From: Capnocytophaga leadbetteri
Lineage (GTDB): Bacteria; Bacteroidota; Bacteroidia; Flavobacteriales; Flavobacteriaceae
Direction of reading: 5' to 3'
Assembly (NCBI RefSeq): GCF_003054025.1
Contig: NZ_QBKG01000006.1
Span: 1-64,000 of the forward strand
Length of the DNA stretch: 64,000 bases
Below, piece after piece: positions 34,598 through 44,546 of the stretch. The first letter of the stretch is position 1; each line of letters begins with the position of its first letter. The notes under the pieces were generated by a model that was not told the DNA's origin, did no database searches, and saw nothing but the letters and a program-made list of their open reading frames with translations. Position numbers and translations under genes: made by a program.

Positions 34598-35215
34598 ATG
34601 GATTTTTTAACCGCAAAACCCCTATCGGATACTATTTATGACACCCTTTTTAAGGCTGAAAAGGAGCTTATTATTATATCTCCTTATATTCAGATAAGTG
34701 GTTATTTGAGAGAAAATGTGTTTAAACAGCATTTAAACAACCCTAAACTGCATATTATTATAGCTTTTGATAAATATAAGGATAATAATAATACTTTTGG
34801 TTTTAGAGGGAGTGGGCTGGAGTATTTTTTGAATTTTCCCAACCTTACTTTGGTTTATATTCCTCAGCTTAATGCCAAATATTACGCCAATGAGCGACAA
34901 TTGGTTACAACTTCGATGAGTTTGCTTAGCTACCCCTTAATAAATAGTATTGATTTTGGTGTTTTTGCTGAGAAAAGCTTCAATATTGTGGGCAAAAACA
35001 ACTTTTATGAAACATCTAAAAATACTGTGATGAGTGTGATTGATAGTGGTTATACTGTTTTTGCAAAGCGCCCCCTCTACAGCAAGAAACTCTTAGGGCT
35101 TAGCAAGGCATATGCAGGTTCTGCCGTATATCTAAATTTATTAGATGATGTAATAGCTAATAGAAGTATTAAACCTATAAGATATTCTTCATTAATATCA
35201 GAAATTGGTAGGTAG
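34598..35215 (+). CDS. PLD-like protein with altered HKD motif
   Basis: A 205-residue protein with one phospholipase-D-type module. A strand-helix start (KELIIISPYIQIS) leads to the central segment LNAKYYANERQLVTTSMSLL, then IDFGVFAE. In active family members this segment reads HxKxxxx...(G/S)S.N. Here the histidine is replaced by Asn (LNAKYY), so a nuclease or phospholipase activity is doubtful. The fold resembles the DNA-repair/restriction-associated PLD nucleases more than lipid enzymes. AT-rich like its neighbours. The C-terminal 40 residues match nothing I know. Confidence 0.6.
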   Translation: MDFLTAKPLSDTIYDTLFKAEKELIIISPYIQISGYLRENVFKQHLNNPKLHIIIAFDKYKDNNNTFGFRGSGLEYFLNFPNLTLVYIPQLNAKYYANERQLVTTSMSLLSYPLINSIDFGVFAEKSFNIVGKNNFYETSKNTVMSVIDSGYTVFAKRPLYSKKLLGLSKAYAGSAVYLNLLDDVIANRSIKPIRYSSLISEIGR

Positions 35216-35224
35216 TGTTTTTTG

Positions 35225-35256
35225 TTTGCCTAATTAGGAAAAATAACCTACCTTTG
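35225..35256 (+). promoter_or_regulatory. Promoter of the porin-like gene (short or no leader)
   Basis: TTTG (35225-35228), a 20-nt spacer and TACCTTTG (35249-35256) match the consensus. The ATG follows only 5 nt later at 35261, so the mRNA would be leaderless or nearly so. Confidence 0.7.
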
Positions 35257-35260
35257 CCCT

Positions 35261-35929
35261 ATGAAAACACAGAAAACATATATCACCTTTCTTCTCTTTT
35301 TGCTTGTTGGTACTAGCTTAGCACAAGTAGCGGTGGGAATAAAAGTCAATAATCCGCTGCTTTACGGCAGTAGTCCAGGAGGTTTCGAGTCGAATAGCGG
35401 ACTGGAAATTAGTCGTTCGGGCAATTGGGGCATTATCAATGCAGGGGCTTTTGTGCGTATCCCCCTAAAAAAGCATTTAGCCCTACATACCGAACTGCTC
35501 TATAAAAACGAAGGGGCTGGTTACCACTACAGCTCTCTGCAAAGTTCTTATTATTCTGGTCGTTTTACCTATACTTATATCGATATGCCTGTTTTGCTGC
35601 AATTAGAGGGCAAACGTTTGTTCAGAGGGTTCTTTCAGATAGGGCTCTCGCCTAAATTTTTGCTCACTGCCACTCATAGTGCTGACAACCTATTTTTCGA
35701 CCGCACCTCTGATGTATATTCAAAATTTAACAAGATAGTACTCGCTGCCCATATTGGCGGAGGGGTGATGTGGAACCTCGACCGAGTGGTGCTGATGGGC
35801 GATGTGCGTATCTCGCCTAACCTTACCCCTATCGCTGGGCGTGTATACGATGTTAATTTTAGCAAAGCACGCAGTCTTTCTGTGACAATGCTCTCCTTCT
35901 CTATCGCTTATAAACTGACTAAAAACTAA
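35261..35929 (+). CDS. Outer-membrane beta-barrel protein (porin-family PorT/OmpW-like)
   Basis: A 222-residue protein with a clear signal peptide (FLLFLLVGTSLAQ). Eight or so amphipathic strands follow, typical of the small Bacteroidetes barrels (AGAFVRIPLKKHLALHTELL, FTYTYIDMPVLLQL, FFQIGLSPKFLLTA, HIGGGVMWNLDRVVLMGDVR), ending in FSIAYKLTKN. The role is structural or as a small porin; the substrate is not deducible. The promoter is placed so close that the transcript is probably leaderless. The YfcC-type transporter gene starts 8 bp later. Confidence 0.75.
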   Translation: MKTQKTYITFLLFLLVGTSLAQVAVGIKVNNPLLYGSSPGGFESNSGLEISRSGNWGIINAGAFVRIPLKKHLALHTELLYKNEGAGYHYSSLQSSYYSGRFTYTYIDMPVLLQLEGKRLFRGFFQIGLSPKFLLTATHSADNLFFDRTSDVYSKFNKIVLAAHIGGGVMWNLDRVVLMGDVRISPNLTPIAGRVYDVNFSKARSLSVTMLSFSIAYKLTKN

Positions 35930-35937
35930 AATAATTA

Positions 35938-37425
35938 ATGAAAAAACTCAAGTTCCCAACCCCTTATACCGTATTGATGCTGGTAATTATTTTAGCAGCA
36001 GGACTTACTTTCTTACTGCCTTCAGGGGCTTATAGTTCTTTGTTGTACGACAAGTCGCAAGATGTTTTTGTGATACAGACAGCCGACAGTTCTTATACAG
36101 TACCGGCTACCCAAGAGGCTTTAGACAGTAGGGGCATCAGTATTCAGCTGAGCAAATTCAAAGAAAACAAAATCAAAAAAGCTATTTCTATCCCCAACAC
36201 CTACGTACCACAGCAGGGACATCCGCAAGGGGTGCAGGCGGTGCTCTTCGCCCCTATCAAAGGAATTTACGACAGTATAGAGGTAATTCTCTTCGTATTA
36301 GTATTGGGGGGCTTTATAGGGGTATTCAACAGTTCGGGAGCTCTGAATATGGGGGTGGGCTATCTGGCGCACTTGCTAAAAGGGCGTGAGGGTATCCTTA
36401 TCATCTTGCTCACCACTCTCTTAGCGCTGGGGGGTACTTCGTTTGGGCTGGCTGAAGAAACTTTGGCTTTCTACCCTATGCTGGTACCCATTTTCTTAGC
36501 CGCTGGTTACGACCTTATAGTGCCCTTAGCGGTGATTTACATAGGTTCGAATGTAGGCTCTATGGCATCGACTACCAATCCGTTTGCGGTGATTATCGCC
36601 TCGGATGCCGCAGGGGTAGACTGGACTTCAGGACTCTATGTGCGCCTAACAGCCTTAGTGCTGTGCGTGCTTATCAGCATCATTTACATCATTAGGTATG
36701 CCGAAAAGGTAAAAAAACACCCCGAGAAGTCTATCGTCTATGGGGTTGCCTTACCCGAAATATACGCCTCTAATACGCCTGAAAAGACTACCACACTAAA
36801 GCTATCTACCAAGATAGAGCTTTTGGTCTTTGCCCTTTCGTTTATAGTGATGATTGTGGGGGTATCGCAATGGGAATGGTGGTTTGGCGAAATGACGGCT
36901 CTCTTTTTAGTAGCTGCCATTGCCATAGCTGTGCTACAACGCTGTGGCGAAGAGGCTTTTGTACAGCATTTTATAGCAGGAGCACGCGACTTGCTGGGGG
37001 TAGCTTTTATCATCGGTATTGCCAGAGGGGTATCGTTCATCTTAAATGACGGACAAATATCGGGCACTATACTGCATTACGCTACCGACTTAGTACAAGG
37101 AATGTCGCCTATACTATTCTTGCCTATGCTGATGCTTATTTTTGGGGTATTGAGCTTATTTATTGCCTCTTCTTCAGGAATGGCAGTACTGACTATGCCT
37201 ATTATTGGTTCGTTAGCCTCAGTTGTAGGCGTTGAGGGGCATAGCGTAGTAAGTGCTTACCTATTTGGTATGGGCGTAATGGCGCTCATTACCCCCACCG
37301 GACTTATCTTGCCGTCTTTGGCAATGGTGAATGTAAATTACCGACAGTGGTTGCGCTTCTGTATGCCGTTAGTGCTTATCTTTGCAGTAGTGCTAATATG
37401 CTTGCTTTTAATAACCAATAGATAG
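35938..37425 (+). CDS. YfcC-family (C4-dicarboxylate/arginine-ornithine carrier-like) transporter
   Basis: A 495-residue inner-membrane protein with about 12 hydrophobic segments. The family opening KFPTPYTVLMLVIILAAGLT and PSGAYSS are present, as are GGTSFGLAEETLAFYP and GSNVGSMASTTNPFAVIIAS, the two re-entrant-like motifs shared with ArcD/YfcC carriers. The large periplasmic insert (about 60-110) is also usual. It probably moves an amino acid or short peptide by ion coupling; the exact substrate cannot be read from sequence. Likely co-transcribed with the barrel gene just upstream. Confidence 0.85.
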   Translation: MKKLKFPTPYTVLMLVIILAAGLTFLLPSGAYSSLLYDKSQDVFVIQTADSSYTVPATQEALDSRGISIQLSKFKENKIKKAISIPNTYVPQQGHPQGVQAVLFAPIKGIYDSIEVILFVLVLGGFIGVFNSSGALNMGVGYLAHLLKGREGILIILLTTLLALGGTSFGLAEETLAFYPMLVPIFLAAGYDLIVPLAVIYIGSNVGSMASTTNPFAVIIASDAAGVDWTSGLYVRLTALVLCVLISIIYIIRYAEKVKKHPEKSIVYGVALPEIYASNTPEKTTTLKLSTKIELLVFALSFIVMIVGVSQWEWWFGEMTALFLVAAIAIAVLQRCGEEAFVQHFIAGARDLLGVAFIIGIARGVSFILNDGQISGTILHYATDLVQGMSPILFLPMLMLIFGVLSLFIASSSGMAVLTMPIIGSLASVVGVEGHSVVSAYLFGMGVMALITPTGLILPSLAMVNVNYRQWLRFCMPLVLIFAVVLICLLLITNR

Positions 37426-37476
37426 CCAAGCTACTGGTAATTATTATTAATTCACTTTTTAAAATATTAGTAATCT

Positions 37477-37641
37477 ATGGAATATATTATATTATTGTGC
37501 TTTTTATACATTTTAGGAATATTGTTCCTAAATCTTAAAAGAGCTATTAAAAACAAAGAGATGTTTATTCATATTCTTATTGCCTTTTTGGTTGTTCTTT
37601 TATATACAGTACTCTTTATCTATAATAAGAAGTTGTTTTAA
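37477..37641 (+). CDS. Small two-helix membrane protein (54 aa)
   Basis: ATG at 37477, stop TAA at 37639. The product has two hydrophobic segments (MEYIILLCFLYILGILFL, then ILIAFLVVLLYTVLFIY) joined by a basic loop KRAIKNKEMF, and ends NKKLF. Orientation by the positive-inside rule puts the loop in the cytoplasm. No family recognised. It lies 51 bp after the YfcC transporter and 50 bp before the DUF3592 gene, both on the same strand. Confidence 0.5.
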   Translation: MEYIILLCFLYILGILFLNLKRAIKNKEMFIHILIAFLVVLLYTVLFIYNKKLF

Positions 37642-37691
37642 ACTGTTTTTTTGAAGTATCTATTTCAATCAATAGACTAAAAAATAAGAAA

Positions 37692-38483
37692 ATGATGGGT
37701 TCTTCTATTATTTACATACTCTTTTTAATAGCAATAATCCTTACTTATTGCGTGGTAAAGCGTTTTCGCTCTGAATCAGGTATTTTTATTTACCTCATCA
37801 CTTTTGCTACAGTACCCACCATTACTTTAGCTGGAGGCTTGCTCCCTATAGCTGTTTTTAGTTATATTGAAGACCTATACCAAAATGAAACTTACAACGC
37901 TAAAATAGTAGATTTTGCATATGAAAAGAGAGAGAAAACCGATGAATATGGTTATACTAAAGAAGTTACCGTAAAAGTACCTGTATTTCAGCTAATAACC
38001 ACTCAAGGTGATACCATTACAAAGCAAGCCTCACACTACTATAGTTCACACACTTATAATTCAAAGTCAATAATTTACAAGGTAAACTACAACCCGCATA
38101 CAGGAAATATTTTCATAGCAGATAGAGGCTTCTATACCATACTATCCGTAATGGTCTTCTTTGCCCTGCTTTTTGATTTTCTCCTTGTAGGAATTGTGCT
38201 TTACATATTGAATAAAGATATGATACCTTATAAGCAAATATTGGGTATTGCCTTTTTTTGCATTGTCATTCCGATGATAATACTTGGTTTTGCTATAGTC
38301 CTTTTGCTCGCCGCTTATGAAGAGGACGACTTGCCTTTGCCTGCTAAAATAGCTTGTATTGTTTTTGGAGTACTCCTTTTATTGGTTTTTATGGGCTATG
38401 TAAAAAATTTTATATCTAAAAGTAAAAAGAGCCATAGAGGCAACCGCCGCTCTCGCCCTCCTTTCTTAGTTTTCAGAAGATAA
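37692..38483 (+). CDS. DUF3592-like membrane protein
   Basis: A 263-residue protein. Two N-terminal hydrophobic segments (IIYILFLIAIILTYCVV and a second to about residue 60) precede an extracytoplasmic beta domain (about 68-145: YNAKIVDFAYEKREK ... VPVFQLITTQGDTI ... VNYNPHTGNIFIADRG), the usual arrangement of DUF3592 proteins. Three more membrane segments follow. The C-terminus is strongly basic (KSKKSHRGNRRSRPP). No enzymatic motif. Function unknown. Confidence 0.65.
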   Translation: MMGSSIIYILFLIAIILTYCVVKRFRSESGIFIYLITFATVPTITLAGGLLPIAVFSYIEDLYQNETYNAKIVDFAYEKREKTDEYGYTKEVTVKVPVFQLITTQGDTITKQASHYYSSHTYNSKSIIYKVNYNPHTGNIFIADRGFYTILSVMVFFALLFDFLLVGIVLYILNKDMIPYKQILGIAFFCIVIPMIILGFAIVLLLAAYEEDDLPLPAKIACIVFGVLLLLVFMGYVKNFISKSKKSHRGNRRSRPPFLVFRR

Positions 38484-38512
38484 TCCCTATCACACGTTAA
38501 TTGTTAATTGAT

Positions 38513-41278
38513 ATGCCGTATTTAAAAGAAGTTATTGCTGATGTTTTAGAAAACTATCCTAATAAGATAGACCGCCTCGTATTTGTAACTACAGGTAAAC
38601 GCCCTGCCCTCTTTCTAAAAAAACACTTTGCCGAACAGGTAAAGCACGCTACTATTGCACCCGAATTTATAGGGATAGCCGACCTTTTCACGCGCATTTC
38701 GGGGGTACAACCTATCAGTACCTTACCCCTGCTCTTTGAGTTTTATGATTGTTATACAAAAGTGCATCAAGAGCAGCATAAAGACACGCCCGACACTTTT
38801 GAGGAGTTCCTTTCTTGGGGGCAAACCGCTCTGAAAGATTTTAGCGAGATAGACCAATACTTAGTAAACCCCGAGAAGATATTCCCTTACATTCACGCCC
38901 TCAAAGAAGTAGAGCACTGGTCGGGTATGGACGAGCGTACCGAAATGCAAGAGAAGTATTTGGCTTTCTGGCGCAGATTAGGCGACTATTATTTTGCTCT
39001 AAACAAACGCCTTGAAGAGCTCGGCAAGGGCTATGGGGGTTATATAGCCAAAAAAGCAGTAGAAAAACTACCTCAGTACCTGCAAACTCATACGGATACC
39101 ATACATATTTTTGTAGGGTTTAACGCGCTATCGGAGGCTGAACAGAAAGTTATACAATCTATTTTGATAGATATAGGAGGCGAAATCTATTGGGACGGCG
39201 ACACGTATTTCTTTAAAAATGAGACACACGAGGCGGGTTACTTCCTCCGCAAATACCTTAAAAATTGGCGGTATTACAACACCCTCAACCATACGCCCAA
39301 ATTTATAGGCAGTCATTACGAAGAGGAAAAAGAGTTTCACCTGACAGGCGTACCCAAAAACGTAAATCAGGCGCATAGTGTGGCAACTCTGCTAAAAGAG
39401 CTCCCCTCGGCCGAGTTAGAGAAGACAGCTCTTATCATAGCCGATGAAAATTTGCTAATACCGATGCTACAATCGGTACAAACCGGCACCGCTGTTAATA
39501 TCACTATGGGTTACCCCCTACAGCAAACGCCCCTAAACGACCTTTTTACAACGTATTTCCGCTTGCACCTCTCCAAAAGTTTCTATTACAAAGATGTTCT
39601 CAACCTACTGAGTCAACCATTTTTGCACAGCCTACTTTCAGCAGAGGCAGTAACGACCATTGCCACCTACATCAAAGACAATAATCTTACCTACCTATCG
39701 CGCGAAAAGCTACTTGAAAATACGCCAAAAGACCAACAAGAGATACTAAACTTATTATTCCCTAAAGGAAAAGACAAAGCCTTTATCACTACCCTAATAG
39801 ACAATGCTATAAAGCTGATTTACCAGCTTAAAAGCACTCTTGACCCCGAAAACGCTCAGCACGTACTCATACAAGAGTACGCCTATCGTTTCTACGAACT
39901 TTTCAATCAGTTAAGCCTGCTACAGAAACGTTATGGGCATATTGATTCGGTGAAAACGCTGTACCACTTCTACTTAGATGTACTGCAAAAAAGCACCCTC
40001 AACTTTCGCGGTGAACCTTTAGAAGGACTGCAAGTAATGGGGGTACTAGAAAGCAGAAGTTTAGATTTTGAAAATGTGATTATCACCTCGGTAAATGAGG
40101 GCGTTTTACCCTTAGGAAAAAGCGACAATTCGCTAATACCCTACGATGTGAAGTGCGAGTTAAATCTACCTACTTACAGAGAGCGCGATGCTGTGTACAG
40201 CCATAACTTCTACCACATCTTGCAACGTACCAAAAAGGCGTATCTGTTTTACGATACCGAGATGAACAGCCTAAAAAGCAGGGAGAAAAGCAGATTTATA
40301 CTGCAATTGCTAACAGAGAAAGTCCCCACCCATAAGGTCACCCACCAAATCAAAGCCCCCGAGGTATATGCTACTACACAGTCACCTTTAAGCATTGAGA
40401 AAACTCCTGAAGTGATGACACGACTCAAAGAGATGGCAGAAAAAGGACTTTCGCCTTCAGCCCTAACTACCTACATACGCAATCCGCTGACTTTCTACGA
40501 GCAATATGTGCTGCAAATACGCGAAGAAAGAGAGGTGGAAGAAACAGTAGAAGCGCGCACTTTTGGCGAGATAGTGCATGGCACCTTAGAAGATTTGTAC
40601 GAAATACCGAGAAGTAAAAATAAAATACTGACAGAAGAGGACATTAAAGAGATGCAAAATAAGCTAAAACACGCTATAGAAGTCCGTTTTGAGAAAGAAT
40701 ACAAGAATACAGACTTCAAGAGTGGTAAAAACTGGCTGATTTTTAATGTTATAGAGAAGTATATACGCAGCTTTTTGTCGTTTGAGCTATCAGAAATAAA
40801 GAATAACTGCCAAATAAAAGTACTTCTTTTAGAAGAAAAGATAACAAAAGTACCTTTCTGTAGCGATAAACTACCTTTCCCTGTCTATTTCAAAGGAATT
40901 ATTGACCGTGTAGACCTGCGCGATGATGAGTATTACGTTATAGACTACAAAACAGGCGTGGTAGAGCGTACCGATGTACGGCTAAAAGAGTGGGAAAACC
41001 TGACCCAAGACATCAAGTACGGGAAAGCCTTTCAGCTGCTTACCTATGCTTATATGCTAGCACAGCAAGACCCTAAATATCAAGAAAAAACAATGACCGT
41101 AGCTAACTTTTCATTCAAACGAATGCAATTAGGCTTACAGCCTTTTCATACCTATATAGACAAACAAGAAAATAGAAGTATAGACTCAGATACACTTACC
41201 CTTTACAAAGACTATACTGAAAAGCTACTTTTAGAAATATTTGACGAGCATACCCCTTTTAAAGAAAAGACTAATTAA
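38513..41278 (+). CDS. AddB-like PD-(D/E)XK nuclease protein
   Basis: A 921-residue protein (ATG at 38513; a TTG at 38501 would add four residues). The N-terminal two thirds are an inactivated superfamily 1 helicase-like scaffold: VTTGKRPALFLKKHF stands where a Walker A loop would be and has no GKS/T. ESRSLDFENVIITSVNEG is the motif near the helicase end. The C-terminal RecB-type nuclease shows FGEIVHGTLEDLYE, FKGIIDRVDLRDD and YVIDYKTG, the D...DYK catalytic set. It should act in processing double-strand breaks for recombination. The AddA/RecB-type helicase partner is not in the window. Confidence 0.82.
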   Translation: MPYLKEVIADVLENYPNKIDRLVFVTTGKRPALFLKKHFAEQVKHATIAPEFIGIADLFTRISGVQPISTLPLLFEFYDCYTKVHQEQHKDTPDTFEEFLSWGQTALKDFSEIDQYLVNPEKIFPYIHALKEVEHWSGMDERTEMQEKYLAFWRRLGDYYFALNKRLEELGKGYGGYIAKKAVEKLPQYLQTHTDTIHIFVGFNALSEAEQKVIQSILIDIGGEIYWDGDTYFFKNETHEAGYFLRKYLKNWRYYNTLNHTPKFIGSHYEEEKEFHLTGVPKNVNQAHSVATLLKELPSAELEKTALIIADENLLIPMLQSVQTGTAVNITMGYPLQQTPLNDLFTTYFRLHLSKSFYYKDVLNLLSQPFLHSLLSAEAVTTIATYIKDNNLTYLSREKLLENTPKDQQEILNLLFPKGKDKAFITTLIDNAIKLIYQLKSTLDPENAQHVLIQEYAYRFYELFNQLSLLQKRYGHIDSVKTLYHFYLDVLQKSTLNFRGEPLEGLQVMGVLESRSLDFENVIITSVNEGVLPLGKSDNSLIPYDVKCELNLPTYRERDAVYSHNFYHILQRTKKAYLFYDTEMNSLKSREKSRFILQLLTEKVPTHKVTHQIKAPEVYATTQSPLSIEKTPEVMTRLKEMAEKGLSPSALTTYIRNPLTFYEQYVLQIREEREVEETVEARTFGEIVHGTLEDLYEIPRSKNKILTEEDIKEMQNKLKHAIEVRFEKEYKNTDFKSGKNWLIFNVIEKYIRSFLSFELSEIKNNCQIKVLLLEEKITKVPFCSDKLPFPVYFKGIIDRVDLRDDEYYVIDYKTGVVERTDVRLKEWENLTQDIKYGKAFQLLTYAYMLAQQDPKYQEKTMTVANFSFKRMQLGLQPFHTYIDKQENRSIDSDTLTLYKDYTEKLLLEIFDEHTPFKEKTN

Positions 41279-41283
41279 TAGAC

Positions 41284-41313
41284 TTGCTATTTAATAATTA
41301 ATTCGTAACTTTG
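41284..41313 (+). promoter_or_regulatory. metG promoter
   Basis: TTG (41284-41286), a 19-nt spacer and TAACTTTG (41306-41313), 27 nt before the metG ATG. Confidence 0.6.
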
Positions 41314-41340
41314 CATTTCATTAAGAAGAACTAATAAAAA

Positions 41341-43407
41341 ATGTCAAAACGATATACCATTACGGCAGCTTTGCCGTATACTAACGGACCTATTCATATA
41401 GGGCATTTGGCGGGCGTATATGTGCCTGCTGATATTTTTGCACGTTATCAACGATTGAAAAACAATGAAGTAGCCTTTATTTGCGGAAGTGATGAGCACG
41501 GGGTTGCCATCTCTATCAAAGCTAAGAAAGAGCACACTACCCCTCAGGCTATCATTGATAAATATCACGCTATTATCAAGCAATCATTTGCTGATTTTGG
41601 TATCTCATTCGATAATTATTCGCGCACTTCACTGCCTATTCACCATCAAACTGCCTCTGATTTCTTCAGAAAGTTATATGAGCAAGGTGATTTTATAGAA
41701 GAAATATCAGAGCAATTATACGATGAAGAGGCGCATCAGTTTTTAGCAGACCGCTTCGTAATAGGCACTTGCCCCAAATGTGGCAACCCTGAAGCCTATG
41801 GCGACCAATGCGAGCGCTGTGGTAGTTCGCTAAACGCTACCGACCTAATAGACCCAAAATCATCTATCACCGGCAGCAAACCTACCCTCAAAGCTACCAA
41901 ACACTGGTTTTTGCCTCTAAACAGATACCAAGAGTTTTTAGAAAAATGGATATTAGAAGGTCATAAAAACGACTGGAAGCCCAATGTATACGGACAAGTA
42001 AAAAGTTGGTTAGACGATGAGCTTAAACCACGTGCTGTTACCCGCGACCTCGATTGGGGAATCCCCGTACCAGTAGAGGGGGCTGAAGGCAAGGTACTAT
42101 ACGTTTGGTTTGATGCCCCTATCGGCTATATATCATCTACCAAAGAATGGGCAGAGCGCGAGGGCAAAGACTGGCGACCTTTTTGGCAAGATAAAGATAC
42201 TGAATTAGTGCATTTTATAGGGAAAGACAACATAGTATTCCACTGTATCATTTTCCCTGCTATGCTAAAGGCTGAAGGCAGCTATATACTGCCTACCAAC
42301 GTGCCTGCTAATGAGTTTTTAAACTTAGAGGGCAACAAGCTATCAACCTCTAAAAACTGGGCTGTATGGCTACACGAATACCTGCAAGACTTTCCTAACC
42401 AACAAGATGTTTTGCGCTATGCTCTAACAGCTAATGCCCCAGAAACTAAAGATAACGACTTCACTTGGAAGGATTTCCAAGCACGTAATAACAATGAATT
42501 AGTGGCTATCTTTGGCAACTTTATCAACAGGGTAGCCGTACTAACACAAAAATACTACGAAGGCAAGGTGCCTGCCGCAGGAGTGCTGAATGCAACAGAC
42601 AGCGAAACGCTACAACAGCTTAGTGAGCTCACCAAAAAAATAGAGCAATCATTAGAGCGCTATCGTTTTAGAGAGGCACAACAAGAGCTGATGAACATCG
42701 CACGACTCGGCAATAAATATCTTGCCGATGAAGAGCCTTGGAAACTCATTAAGACCGATGCCGAACGCGTGAAAACCGTAATGTACGTAGCTCTACAAGT
42801 AGCGACTGCTTTGGCTATCACTAGCGAACCTTTCTTGCCGTTTACCTCAGAAAAGCTAAAAAACATATTACAACTCGGCACTACCGCTTGGGAGCAAGTA
42901 AAACAAAATCCTACGGCATTGCTACCTACAGGACATAAGATAGGTGTGGCAACCCTATTATTTGAAAAAATAGAAGACGCTGCAATTGCTAAACAGTTAG
43001 AAAGATTAGAAAAGACCAAGCAAGCTAACCAACAAGAAGCCCAAGCAGCTGCCGAAGTAACAGTGGCTCCACAAAAAGAACTTATCAGTTACGATGATTT
43101 TGCTAAAATGGATATTCGTATTGGCACTATTTTATCAGCTGAAAAGATGCCTAAGGCAGATAAGCTACTCATTCTAAAAGTAGATACCGGCATAGACCAA
43201 CGCACCATAGTATCAGGAATAGCACAAAGCTTTAATCCTGAAGAGATTATAGGCAAGCGAGTAACCGTATTGGCTAACCTTGCACCACGTAAGTTGCGCG
43301 GTGTTGAAAGCCAAGGAATGATACTAATGGTAGAAAATGCTGAAGGCAAATATCGCTTTATAGCTCCTGATGGCGGAGAAATAGCTAACGGAGCGGAAGT
43401 AAAATAA
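41341..43407 (+). CDS. metG: Methionyl-tRNA synthetase
   Basis: A 688-residue class I synthetase of the long form. The HIGH signature is in [13 protein letters not shown] (about 14-26). The zinc-binding insertion has [18 protein letters not shown] (two CxxC pairs). The KMSKS loop reads NKLSTSKNW. The anticodon-binding helical domain follows, and after a Q/A-rich linker (near 570) comes the C-terminal Trbp111-type tRNA-binding domain ([20 protein letters not shown]). It charges tRNA-Met, including initiator tRNA. It stands alone under its own promoter. Confidence 0.97.
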   Translation: MSKRYTITAALPYTNGPIHIGHLAGVYVPADIFARYQRLKNNEVAFICGSDEHGVAISIKAKKEHTTPQAIIDKYHAIIKQSFADFGISFDNYSRTSLPIHHQTASDFFRKLYEQGDFIEEISEQLYDEEAHQFLADRFVIGTCPKCGNPEAYGDQCERCGSSLNATDLIDPKSSITGSKPTLKATKHWFLPLNRYQEFLEKWILEGHKNDWKPNVYGQVKSWLDDELKPRAVTRDLDWGIPVPVEGAEGKVLYVWFDAPIGYISSTKEWAEREGKDWRPFWQDKDTELVHFIGKDNIVFHCIIFPAMLKAEGSYILPTNVPANEFLNLEGNKLSTSKNWAVWLHEYLQDFPNQQDVLRYALTANAPETKDNDFTWKDFQARNNNELVAIFGNFINRVAVLTQKYYEGKVPAAGVLNATDSETLQQLSELTKKIEQSLERYRFREAQQELMNIARLGNKYLADEEPWKLIKTDAERVKTVMYVALQVATALAITSEPFLPFTSEKLKNILQLGTTAWEQVKQNPTALLPTGHKIGVATLLFEKIEDAAIAKQLERLEKTKQANQQEAQAAAEVTVAPQKELISYDDFAKMDIRIGTILSAEKMPKADKLLILKVDTGIDQRTIVSGIAQSFNPEEIIGKRVTVLANLAPRKLRGVESQGMILMVENAEGKYRFIAPDGGEIANGAEVK

Positions 43408-43581
43408 AGGCATAACTCTCTGATTTACTTATAGTAAGGAGATGTTTTAACAAAAATGGATAAAACTTTAACTTTTTATTAACAGTTTAATTCATTTATT
43501 TTTCTTTATTTTGCTATGAGAAAAAGTGAGAGCTTTTTAAACTCTATAAACCCATTTTTTAATCAACTAAATTTAAAGACC

Positions 43582-44514
43582 ATGTCAATCAATGCCTTTA
43601 TCATTTATTTGTCGATAGAAATGAAATATTCTATCCACACGGTCGAAGCGTACAAACACGATCTTAGAGCTTTTGAAAGATTCATCAAAAGTGAATGCGA
43701 GAAAGAGGAGGAAGATTGCCCTTTGGAAAGAGCAGACCAAGAAGACATCAAGAAATGGATTATCAGTCTATCTAACCAATCAATGTCTTTCAGAAGCATA
43801 AACAGGAAATTATCAGCATTAAAAACCTATTATACTTTTTTAAAGAAGACAAAACAGATAGAAACGAGTCCATTTGAGAGAGGAATATTCTTACTAAAAA
43901 CAGAAAAAAAGAATAAACTGCCTTTCTCGGAAGCAGAAATAGAAAAAGTATTATCTTATTTCTCAAGTAAGAGTTCATTCGATGAAGTGCGTGACAGAGC
44001 TATAATAGAAACTCTATACGCTACCGGAATGCGCCGCTCAGAACTTACCGGACTTAAACTGCAAGACTTAGATTTAGAGCAAAAGCAAATAAAAATATCC
44101 GGTAAAGGTGATAAAGAACGCTATATACCAGTAATACCAGAATTAGAAGCAACCCTTAAGGAATATCTGAGATTAAGAGAAGAAATAGCTAACAAAAAGA
44201 GTGAAGACTTTTTATTCTTAGTAAAAAATGGTAAAAAAATCTATCCTACATTGGTATATAGAATTATAAATTCATACTTTAGTGCGGTAACCAGCAAAAA
44301 AGACGTAAGTCCGCACATATTAAGACACTCATTTGCGAGTCACTTATTAGACAATGGGGCAGACCTAAATACAGTGAAAGAGCTTTTAGGACACTCTAGC
44401 TTAGCCTCTACACAAGTATATACGAATACCAGCCTAGTAGAGCTAAAACGGCAGTATAAGAAAGCCCATCCACGCGCTAATAATAGTGAGAATGAGGAAG
44501 AAACAGAAAAATAA
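43582..44514 (+). CDS. Tyrosine recombinase, XerC/XerD type
   Basis: 310 residues from the ATG at 43582 (an ATG at 43516 would add an atypical 22-residue leader). The N-terminal SAM-like domain (MKYSIHTVEAYKHDLRAF) and the catalytic domain have all tetrad elements: ATGMRRSEL (first Arg), SGKGDKERYIP (Lys region), HILRHSFASHLL (His and Arg) and LGHSSLASTQVYTN (His and the Tyr nucleophile). Length and motifs fit a chromosome-dimer-resolution enzyme rather than a phage integrase, and the neighbour hpf is a housekeeping gene. Whether it is XerC or XerD cannot be decided here. Confidence 0.88.
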   Translation: MSINAFIIYLSIEMKYSIHTVEAYKHDLRAFERFIKSECEKEEEDCPLERADQEDIKKWIISLSNQSMSFRSINRKLSALKTYYTFLKKTKQIETSPFERGIFLLKTEKKNKLPFSEAEIEKVLSYFSSKSSFDEVRDRAIIETLYATGMRRSELTGLKLQDLDLEQKQIKISGKGDKERYIPVIPELEATLKEYLRLREEIANKKSEDFLFLVKNGKKIYPTLVYRIINSYFSAVTSKKDVSPHILRHSFASHLLDNGADLNTVKELLGHSSLASTQVYTNTSLVELKRQYKKAHPRANNSENEEETEK

Positions 44515-44546
44515 TTAGATTGTTAAACCTTAAATTATTAAACATT

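Noticed and set aside
43582-44514. Phage or integrative-element integrase
   Set aside because: Length, motifs and housekeeping neighbours fit a Xer recombinase. No att-like repeats, tRNA or phage genes are present.
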